Below are positions 1 to 5,367 of a stretch of 6,380 nucleotides of DNA, piece by piece (the stretch's first letter is position 1; each line of letters begins with the position of its first letter). This DNA comes from Planctomycetota bacterium (GTDB taxonomy: Bacteria; Planctomycetota; J058; J103): the NCBI GenBank assembly GCA_003694875.1, contig RFJN01000432.1, positions 1 through 6,380 of the forward strand, given 5' to 3'. Made by a program: the position numbers and the translations under genes. The notes beneath the pieces are model-generated. The model had not been told where the DNA came from. It was given only the letters and a program-made list of their open reading frames with translations, and did no database searches.

Positions 1-450
1 AAGGCGATCGACCACGAGACCGAAGGCGGCCACCCCGAGATCGGCGCCGACGTGGCGCGCCGCTACCAGGAGCCGAAGGAGGTCGTCAACGCGATCGCCT
101 CGCACCACGACGACGTCCCGCAGCAGAGCCTGTACGCCTACGTCGTCATGGCCGCCGACGCCGTCTCCGGCGCGCGGCCCGGCGCGCGCGGCGAGTCGCT
201 CGAACGCTACATCAAGCGGCTCGAGCGGCTCGAGGAGGTCGCGCGCAACTTCCCCGGCGTGCGGCAGGTCTACGCGATCCAGGCCGGGCGCGAGGTGCGT
301 GTGATCGTCAACTCCTCCAAGGTCAACGACCGGCAGGCGGCCAAGCTCGCGCGCGATATCGCCCGCCAGATCGAGAAGGAGCTCACCTACCCGGGCGAGA
401 TCAAGGTGACGCTGCTGCGCGAGACGCGCGTGGTCGAGTACGCGAAGTAG
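1..450 (+). CDS. rny: Ribonuclease Y, C-terminal part (5' end outside window)
   Basis: RNase Y is a membrane-anchored endoribonuclease that starts decay of many bacterial mRNAs. Only the last 149 residues of a protein usually near 500-520 residues are present; the reading frame is open from base 1 and stops with TAG at 448-450. The visible part starts within the HD hydrolase domain (KAIDHETEGGHPEIGADVA, followed by IASHHDD) and continues through the conserved stretch AADAVSGARPGARGESLERY, then YAIQAGREVRV and the ending RETRVVEYAK, all closely matching my memory of Bacillus RNase Y. The N-terminal membrane helix, coiled coil, KH domain and the HD metal pair itself lie upstream. An internal ATG at base 150 and a GTG at 52 are not real starts, since the homology extends to base 1. 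The next gene starts 3 bases after the stop. Identification is very secure; completeness of the gene cannot be judged. Confidence 0.97.
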   Translation, partial: KAIDHETEGGHPEIGADVARRYQEPKEVVNAIASHHDDVPQQSLYAYVVMAADAVSGARPGARGESLERYIKRLERLEEVARNFPGVRQVYAIQAGREVRVIVNSSKVNDRQAAKLARDIARQIEKELTYPGEIKVTLLRETRVVEYAK

Positions 451-453
451 CGC

Positions 454-2010
454 ATGCACCGGCGCCGGGCGCTCGTCGGACTGCTGTGGGGGTGCGCGCT
501 GCTGCTCGCCCTCGGCAGCCGCGGGATCCAGCTCGGACAGCCGTTCGGCTACGGCTTCGACGGCTGGCTCGGCGCCATGCACGGCAACGCCGCGCGCCAC
601 TTCGCCCGCGAGGGCTTCGTGCGCCTGCGCTTCGCCCCCTACCTCGAGCCCGGCCCCGTCGACCCCGCGCGCGACCGGCCGCACCTGCACCACCCCCCGA
701 CGGTGCTGTGGATCGCGGGGCTGAGCGTGCGCGCGGCCGGTGTCCGCGAGCCGGTGCTGCGGCTCGCCCCCTCGCTCGCCACCCTCGCCGCGCTCGGGCT
801 GTGCGGCGCGCTCGCGGCCGCCCACGCGGGAGCGCTCGCCGGCGCGCTCGCCGCGCTCGTGTTCGCGTGCCTGCCCATGATGATCATCTTCGGGGGGATC
901 GTGAACTACGAGCCGTGGGTGCTCGCCGCCTCGCTCGCCTGCTGGTTCGCCTGGCGACGCTACGACCGCGCGCCGGGCCCGCGGGCACTCGCGCTGCTCG
1001 CGGCCGCCTTCGCGCTCGCGGTCGCGCTCGACTGGTTCGGCGCCTACGTCGGCGTGGCGATCGGGCTCGACGCGCTGCTGCGTTCGCGCGAGCGCCGACG
1101 CACCGCCGCGGTGCTCGCGCTCGCGCTCGCCGGTCTCGCCGTCGTCGCGGCGGTGCTCGCCTGGTTCGCCTGGGTGCGCGAGGACAGCCTGGCGTCGCTG
1201 TGGGCGTGGGCGCAGCACCGCACCGGAAGCGCGACCTCGGACGTTGGCGCGGGCCACTTCGGGCTGCGGCAGTGGTTCGCCCGCCACGTCCTGTACCTGC
1301 GCACCCTCTACGGCCCCGGCGGCTGGGCGGTGCTGGCGGCGCTCGGGGGGCTGCTCGCGACCGCGCGTGCGCTTCCAGCAGCCGCCCGTACCGCCGCCCT
1401 GTGGTGGATCCCGGGCCTGCTCGCCGCCGCCGTCTTTCCGCAGGCCGCCTACCAGCACGGCTTCCTCACCTTCCCGCTCGTGGTGCCGATCGCGCTCGGG
1501 ATCGCGTTCGGCTCCGTCACGCTCGGACGCGCCCTCGCCGCGCGCGCGCGCCTCGCACCGCTGCTCGTCGCGCTGCCGCTCGCGATCGGGCTCGGGACGA
1601 GTGCGCTCAGCGGGTTCGCCGCCCTCGAGGGGCTGCCGGTGGCGAGCGGGCGGGTGCACATCGCGGGCCTGCCGCTGCCGGCGAGCTGGCACATCCCGCC
1701 CGCCGGCATCCCGACCCCGGCGCTCGCGGTGCTCGGGCGCGAACTCGCCGCCCGCACCCCGCCCGAGGCGCGGATCGCGGTGCCCGACCTCGATCTCAAC
1801 CGCTGGGTGCCGGTGGGCTTCTATGCCGACCGGCGGCTCGTGTACGGCTGCGACAGCCCCGCGCGCGTGCGCGCGAGCGGGGCGGGCTGGCTCGCGATTC
1901 CGCGCGCCGAGATCGGACGCTGGGCGCCGGTGATCGAGCCGCTGCAGCGCGCGGGGGCGCGGGTGCGACTCACCCCGCACCTCGCGGTCTGGAAGCTGGC
2001 CTCGCCGTGA
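454..2010 (+). CDS. GT39/ArnT-like polytopic membrane glycosyltransferase
   Basis: A 518-residue polytopic membrane protein with the layout of GT-C glycosyltransferases of the GT39/PMT/ArnT type, which transfer sugars from polyprenyl-phosphate donors to acceptors on the outer face of the inner membrane. One helix lies at about 6-25, then a long extracytoplasmic loop with the acidic motif FDGW (Asp36, the likely counterpart of the GT-C catalytic Asp) and HHPP (79-82). Hydrophobic segments follow at about 101-149, 153-169, 178-209, 218-241, 289-307, 314-329, 335-360 and 367-391; between them are VNYEP (150-154) and DWFG (193-196), both familiar in this family. Residues from about 425 form a small soluble tail containing a FYADRRLVY stretch. 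ATG 454 is preferred over the internal ATG at 577 because the latter would delete the first helix. No good Shine-Dalgarno precedes it and it begins 3 bases after rny, so coupled translation is likely. The donor and acceptor cannot be deduced. Confidence 0.85.
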   Translation: MHRRRALVGLLWGCALLLALGSRGIQLGQPFGYGFDGWLGAMHGNAARHFAREGFVRLRFAPYLEPGPVDPARDRPHLHHPPTVLWIAGLSVRAAGVREPVLRLAPSLATLAALGLCGALAAAHAGALAGALAALVFACLPMMIIFGGIVNYEPWVLAASLACWFAWRRYDRAPGPRALALLAAAFALAVALDWFGAYVGVAIGLDALLRSRERRRTAAVLALALAGLAVVAAVLAWFAWVREDSLASLWAWAQHRTGSATSDVGAGHFGLRQWFARHVLYLRTLYGPGGWAVLAALGGLLATARALPAAARTAALWWIPGLLAAAVFPQAAYQHGFLTFPLVVPIALGIAFGSVTLGRALAARARLAPLLVALPLAIGLGTSALSGFAALEGLPVASGRVHIAGLPLPASWHIPPAGIPTPALAVLGRELAARTPPEARIAVPDLDLNRWVPVGFYADRRLVYGCDSPARVRASGAGWLAIPRAEIGRWAPVIEPLQRAGARVRLTPHLAVWKLASP

Positions 2011-2020
2011 GGCGTGTCGG

Positions 2021-2026
2021 TACAAT
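2021..2026 (+). promoter_or_regulatory. Candidate sigma-70 -10 element upstream of ymdB
   Basis: TACAAT matches the TATAAT consensus at five of six positions and stands out in an otherwise AT-poor window. It sits in the 51-base gap between the glycosyltransferase and ymdB. Transcription would start near 2032-2034, leaving a leader of about 30 bases that contains the ymdB ribosome binding site. A convincing -35 hexamer is not visible: the best candidate, CTGGCC at 1996-2001, is weak and 19 bases away. It would serve ymdB-xseA-xseB-ispA. This is inferred from sequence only. Confidence 0.5.
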
Positions 2027-2051
2027 GATCGGTTCGTGCGTCGGGGCGGCC

Positions 2052-2059
2052 GGGAGGTG
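2052..2059 (+). promoter_or_regulatory. Ribosome binding site of ymdB
   Basis: GGGAGGTG is an almost perfect anti-Shine-Dalgarno complement. The GGAGG core ends 4 bases before the GTG at 2062, slightly close but acceptable, and it fixes GTG 2062 as the start, since the first conserved strand of the protein begins only four codons later. Confidence 0.75.
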
Positions 2060-2061
2060 TC

Positions 2062-2865
2062 GTGGAACTTCGGATCCTGCTGATCGGTGACATCGTCGGA
2101 AAGCCGGGGCTGCGGATTGTCGAGCGGGCGGTGCCGGTGCTGCGCGAGCGGCACGCGCTCGATCTCGTCGTCGCCAACGCCGAGAACGTGGCCGACGGCT
2201 CCGGCATCACGCCGAAGCTCGGGCAGGCGCTGCTCGAGGCGGGGGTCGATCTGCTCACCCTCGGCGACCACGCCTTCGCGCGCCGCGAGGGACACCGCTT
2301 CATCGCCGAGTGCCGCCGCATCGTGCGGCCGGCCAACTACCCCGAGGCGGCGGTGGGCCGGGGCTGGCTCGTGCACGACACCGAGAGCGGTTTCCCCGTG
2401 GGGCTCGTGCAGGTGCAGGGGCGGGTGTTCATGGCCCGGCAGGCCGACTGCCCCTTCGCCGCGGTCGATCGCGCGATCGCCGCGCTCTCGGCGCGCACGC
2501 CGGTGATCCTGTGCGACGTGCACGCCGAGGCGACGAGCGAGAAGATCGCGCTCGGCTGGCACCTCGACGGGCGCGTCTCGGTGCTGTTCGGCACCCACAC
2601 CCACGTGCCGACCGCGGACGCGCGGCTGCTGCCGCAGGGCACCGCCTACATCACCGACCTCGGCATGACCGGCCCCTACGCGTCGGTGCTCGGCCGCGCG
2701 GTCGAGCCCGTGCTGCGGCACTTCCGCACCGGCATGCCGAGCCCGTTCAAGGTCGCCACCCGCGACGTGCGGCTCGCCGGGGCGCTCGTGCGCGTGGACG
2801 CCCGCAGCGGTCGCGCGCACGCGATCGAGCGGCTCGAGCTGCGCGACGAGGAGTGCGCGCCATGA
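2062..2865 (+). CDS. ymdB: YmdB-type metallophosphoesterase (TIGR00282 family)
   Basis: A 267-residue member of the YmdB/TIGR00282 family, cytoplasmic two-metal phosphodiesterases active on 2',3'-cyclic nucleotides; in Bacillus the protein also affects RNase Y-linked gene expression. It is not the unrelated E. coli gene of the same name. Length is normal for the family. Metal-binding motifs appear in order: GDIVG (Asp10), AEN (Glu41, Asn42), GDH (Asp69, His70), DVHAEATSEK (His154) and GTHTHV (His179, His181), with RPANYPE, QGRVFM and AYITDLGMTGP as further family signatures. The odd point is Asp69, where the characterised enzymes have Asn in GNH; the nearby WDKKE is also altered to FARRE. The gene starts with GTG after a strong ribosome binding site and its stop overlaps the xseA start as ATGA. 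Family assignment is very secure; the exact substrate is not shown by sequence. Confidence 0.95.
   Translation: MELRILLIGDIVGKPGLRIVERAVPVLRERHALDLVVANAENVADGSGITPKLGQALLEAGVDLLTLGDHAFARREGHRFIAECRRIVRPANYPEAAVGRGWLVHDTESGFPVGLVQVQGRVFMARQADCPFAAVDRAIAALSARTPVILCDVHAEATSEKIALGWHLDGRVSVLFGTHTHVPTADARLLPQGTAYITDLGMTGPYASVLGRAVEPVLRHFRTGMPSPFKVATRDVRLAGALVRVDARSGRAHAIERLELRDEECAP
2848..2853 (+). promoter_or_regulatory. Ribosome binding site of xseA
   Basis: GAGGAG lies inside the last codons of ymdB, 8 bases before ATG 2862. With the ATGA overlap it settles the xseA start, even though the frame stays open far upstream through ymdB. Confidence 0.6.
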
Positions 2866-4097
2866 GCGAGCGGCCGGCGGCGGCGCCGGGCGAGAGCCCC
2901 GAGCACCCGATCGGGATCTGGGAGATCAACCACGTCGTGCGCACCCTGCTCGAGCACGACCTGCCGCCGGTCTGGCTCGTGGGCGAGATCTCCAACCTCT
3001 CGCGCCCGCGCTCGGGCCACCTCTACTTCACCCTCAAGGACGAGCGCGCGCAGCTGCGCGCCGTCATGTGGCGCTCGAGCGCCGCGCGGCTCACGATCGA
3101 GCCCGCCGACGGCCTCGAGGTGCTGTGCCATGGACGGCTCACCGTCTACGAGCCGCGCGGCAGCTACCAGTACATCGTGCAGCACATGCGGCCGCGCGGA
3201 CTCGGCCGGCAGGAGCTCGCGCTCGCCGCGCTGCGGCGCAAGCTCGCCCGCGAGGGGCTGTTCGCGCCCGAGCGCAAGCGCGCGCTGCCGCGCTTCCCCT
3301 TCACGATCGCGGTGATCGCCTCGGGCAGCGGCGCGGTGATCCACGACATCCGACAGGTCGTGGCCCGCCGCTGGCCGCACGTGCGACTGCTTCTGTGTCC
3401 GGTGCGCGTGCAGGGCGAGGGGGCGGCCGCCGAGATGGTGGCCGCGCTCGGGCGCGTGGCGCGCTGCGGCGCGGTGGACGCGGTGATCCTCGCCCGCGGC
3501 GGCGGCTCGCGCGAGGACCTCGCCGCCTTCAATGACGAGGCGCTCGCGCGTGCGATCGCCGCGAGCCCCGTGCCGGTGGTCTCGAGCGTGGGGCATGCGA
3601 TCGACGTCACGATCGCCGACCTCGTCGCCGACCGCCGTGCGCAGACCCCCACCGAGGCGGCCGAGCTGCTCACCCCCGAGCGCGAGGAGGTGCTCGCCAC
3701 CCTCGAGGACGCCCGGCGGCGCGCCCGCCGGGCGCTGCGGGACACGATCGCGCGCGCGCGCGAACGTCTCGAGCTGCTCGCGCGCGGCCACGGCTTCGCG
3801 GCGGTGCGCGAGCGGATCCACCGCGAGGCCGAGCGGCTCGATCAGCTCGAGGCGCGGCTCGTGCGCGCCGGTCGTGCACGGATCGACGCGCAGCGGCAGC
3901 GGCTCGCCGCGCTCGCCTCCCGGCTCGAGGGGCTGAGCCCGCTCGGCGTCCTCGCGCGCGGCTACAGTGTGACCACGCGCTGCGGCGCGCTGCAGCCGCT
4001 CACCGACGCGGCGCAGCTCGCGCCGGGCGACCGCATCGAGACGAGGCTCGCGAGGGGCCGGGTGATCAGCGAGGTGATCGAGACATGTCCGTCGTAG
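2862..4097 (+). CDS. xseA: Exodeoxyribonuclease VII large subunit
   Basis: The 411-residue catalytic subunit of exonuclease VII, which with several XseB subunits degrades single-stranded DNA from both ends in the cytoplasm. The N-terminal OB-fold spans about 17-115 (VGEISNLSRPRSGHLYFTLKD is the family hallmark; later GRLTVYEPRGSYQ). The catalytic domain begins near 130. Four residues corresponding to those reported essential in E. coli (Asp155, Arg205, His238, Asp241) are present as Asp162, Arg212 (RGGGSREDL), His245 and Asp248, with identical spacing of 50, 33 and 3. A long Arg/Glu-rich helical region at about 275-355 fits the coiled-coil arm that carries XseB, and SPLGVLARGYS (359-369) closes the domain. 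The protein is shorter than the 456-residue E. coli subunit, mainly in the coiled coil. Positions 246-247 read Ala-Ile where the usual motif is GHETD, and the usual TSxxGA loop reads ASGSGA. It overlaps ymdB by 4 bases and xseB by 13. Confidence 0.96.
   Translation: MSERPAAAPGESPEHPIGIWEINHVVRTLLEHDLPPVWLVGEISNLSRPRSGHLYFTLKDERAQLRAVMWRSSAARLTIEPADGLEVLCHGRLTVYEPRGSYQYIVQHMRPRGLGRQELALAALRRKLAREGLFAPERKRALPRFPFTIAVIASGSGAVIHDIRQVVARRWPHVRLLLCPVRVQGEGAAAEMVAALGRVARCGAVDAVILARGGGSREDLAAFNDEALARAIAASPVPVVSSVGHAIDVTIADLVADRRAQTPTEAAELLTPEREEVLATLEDARRRARRALRDTIARARERLELLARGHGFAAVRERIHREAERLDQLEARLVRAGRARIDAQRQRLAALASRLEGLSPLGVLARGYSVTTRCGALQPLTDAAQLAPGDRIETRLARGRVISEVIETCPS
4071..4077 (+). promoter_or_regulatory. 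Ribosome binding site of xseB
   Basis: GAGGTGA, within the end of xseA, lies 7 bases before ATG 4085 and complements the 16S rRNA tail well. It supports the 13-base overlapping start rather than a later one. Confidence 0.65.
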
Positions 4098-4426
4098 AAC
4101 CCGAGGGCGCGGCCGAACAGGCGCGGGTGGACGCCGCCGACTTCGAGCACGCCTACGACCGGCTCGAGCAGATCGTGCGGCGGCTCGAGAGTGGCGGGCT
4201 CAAGCTGTCCGAGGCGCTCGAGGCGTACGCCGAGGCGGTCGCGCTGCTCGGTCGCTGCCGGGCGATCCTCGAGCACGCCGAGCAGCGCATCGAGCTGCTG
4301 CTCGAGGACGAGCAGGGACGGCTCGTGTCGCAGCCGGTCGAGGGCGAGACGTTGCAGCGCAGCGCGCGCGGCCAGGTCGTGGTCGAGGCCGCGGCGCACG
4401 AGGACGCAGAGGAGGACGAGGCGTGA
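4085..4426 (+). CDS. xseB: Exodeoxyribonuclease VII small subunit
   Basis: A 113-residue small subunit of exonuclease VII, which binds the coiled-coil arm of XseA in several copies and is needed for a working, regulated nuclease. The family core is at about 20-75: FEHAYDRLEQIVRRLESG, then a hinge and LSEALEAYAEAVALLGRCRAIL with EHAEQRIELL, forming the expected helical hairpin. The usual length is roughly 70-85 residues; here there are about 19 extra residues in front, rich in Ala, Glu and Asp, and a C-terminal extension of about 35 ending in an acidic EDAEEDEA. These extensions are probably disordered; whether they do anything is unknown. The start overlaps xseA by 13 bases, and the stop overlaps ispA as GTGA. 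Placement directly after xseA confirms the call. Confidence 0.94.
   Translation: MSVVEPEGAAEQARVDAADFEHAYDRLEQIVRRLESGGLKLSEALEAYAEAVALLGRCRAILEHAEQRIELLLEDEQGRLVSQPVEGETLQRSARGQVVVEAAAHEDAEEDEA
4410..4415 (+). promoter_or_regulatory. Ribosome binding site of ispA
   Basis: AGGAGG, a full consensus site, lies 7 bases before GTG 4423 and is formed by the Glu-Glu-Asp codons of the acidic XseB tail. It decides for the GTG start that overlaps the xseB stop. Confidence 0.75.
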
Positions 4427-5337
4427 AGACGGTGCTCTCGCTCGAGGCGCGGCTGCGTCGGCTCGCCGAGCGCACGGAGGCGGCACTCGAGGCCGCACTT
4501 GGCGACGGCGCCGGCGAGCTGCCGCCCGAGCTCGCCGAGGCCATGCGGTACGCGGCGCTCGGGGGCGGCAAGCGCGTGCGACCCGCGCTCGCCATGCTGT
4601 GGTCCGAGGCGGTGTGCGGCGCGCTCGAGCCCGCGCTCCCGTTCGCCGTCGCGATCGAGTGCGTGCACGTCTACTCGCTCGTGCACGACGATCTGCCCGC
4701 CATGGACGACGATCCGCTGCGTCGCGGCAAGCCGAGCTGCCACGTGGCGTTCGGCGAGGCGCTCGCGATCCTCGCCGGGGACGCGCTGCTGACGTTCGCC
4801 TTCGAACACATCGCGACACGCTACCCCCGGCCCGAGACCGCGGCGGCGCTCGTGCGCACCCTCGCGCGCGCTGCCGGTCCCGCCGGCATGGTGGGGGGGC
4901 AGGTGCTCGATCTGCGCGGGGAGGGGCGCACCGCGCGCGCTCCGGAGCGCACCGAGGCGGCGCTCGAGGCGATCCACCGCGCCAAGACCGGGGCGCTGAT
5001 CACCGCGGCGTGCGTGGGCGGGGTGATCGCGGCCGGAGGCGACGGGGCGCTGCAGGGCGCAGCCCGCCGCTACGGCGAGGCGCTCGGGCTGCTGTTCCAG
5101 GTCACCGACGACATCATCGACTGCACCTCGAGCACCGAGGAACTCGGCAAGACCGCCGGCAAGGACGCCGGCAGCGGCAAGCTGACCTACCCGGCGCTGC
5201 TCGGCATCGAGGGGGCGCGCGAGCGGGCGCACGCGCTCGCGCGCGAGGCGACCGGCGCGCTCGAGCCCCTCGAGCCCGGTCCGGCGCGCGAGCAGCTCGC
5301 CGCCATGGTGGCGCGGATTCGCGACCGCAGCCGCTGA
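4423..5337 (+). CDS. ispA: Farnesyl diphosphate synthase (short-chain polyprenyl synthase)
   Basis: A 304-residue trans-isoprenyl diphosphate synthase that condenses isopentenyl diphosphate with dimethylallyl and geranyl diphosphate in the cytoplasm, feeding undecaprenyl phosphate and other isoprenoids. Motifs in order: GGGKRVRP (47-54), the first Asp-rich motif DDLPAMDDD (Asp89, Asp90, Asp95), LAGDALL, MVGGQVLDL (156-164), KTG (188-190), the second Asp-rich motif in LFQVTDDIID (Asp229, Asp230, Asp233) and GKTAGKDAGSGKLTYP. The two-residue insertion in the first motif and the aromatic Tyr84 five residues ahead of it are the signature of the bacterial type II farnesyl synthase, so a C15 product is favoured over C20, though sequence alone does not prove chain length. 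Pro98 replaces the usual fourth Asp of DDDD; this is not a metal ligand. Length is normal. GTG start overlaps the xseB stop by 4 bases. The xseA-xseB-ispA order is widespread; dxs, often next, is absent. Confidence 0.94.
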   Translation: MKTVLSLEARLRRLAERTEAALEAALGDGAGELPPELAEAMRYAALGGGKRVRPALAMLWSEAVCGALEPALPFAVAIECVHVYSLVHDDLPAMDDDPLRRGKPSCHVAFGEALAILAGDALLTFAFEHIATRYPRPETAAALVRTLARAAGPAGMVGGQVLDLRGEGRTARAPERTEAALEAIHRAKTGALITAACVGGVIAAGGDGALQGAARRYGEALGLLFQVTDDIIDCTSSTEELGKTAGKDAGSGKLTYPALLGIEGARERAHALAREATGALEPLEPGPAREQLAAMVARIRDRSR

Positions 5338-5353
5338 GGCGGCCCGAGGCGGG

Positions 5354-5360
5354 GAAGGGA
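5354..5360 (+). promoter_or_regulatory. Ribosome binding site of the BatA-like gene
   Basis: GAAGGGA in the 30-base gap after ispA lies 7 bases before GTG 5368. No hairpin terminator or promoter is visible in this gap, so read-through from ispA is plausible. Confidence 0.5.
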
Positions 5361-5367
5361 GCAGCCG

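Noticed and set aside
91..98. GCGATCGC palindrome and many similar GATCG and CTCGAG words
   Set aside because: Their frequency follows from codon preference (CTC Leu, ATC Ile, GAG Glu, GCG Ala) in a GC-rich genome; they lie in coding sequence without regular spacing.
486..2090. Open frame on the + strand, 534 codons, overlapping the glycosyltransferase in another frame
   Set aside because: Arg/Ala-rich with no membrane segments or motifs; the other frame carries the GT39 layout and ordinary codon use.
2310..2861. Upstream extension of the xseA frame into ymdB
   Set aside because: The extension is Arg/Ala/Gly-rich and lacks XseA features; ATG 2862 has a ribosome binding site and fits the family N-terminus.
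3749..3762. Alternating CG tract, possible Z-DNA or repeat
   Set aside because: It encodes an ordinary Ala-Arg stretch of the XseA helical region; similar tracts (for example 1539-1550) are expected at this GC content.
2676..3821. Open frame on the - strand, 381 codons, opposite xseA
   Set aside because: No motif; low-complexity shadow of a gene whose OB-fold and catalytic motifs are clear on the + strand.
5338..5367. Possible terminator between ispA and the BatA-like gene
   Set aside because: The 30-base gap has no convincing stem-loop and no T run.
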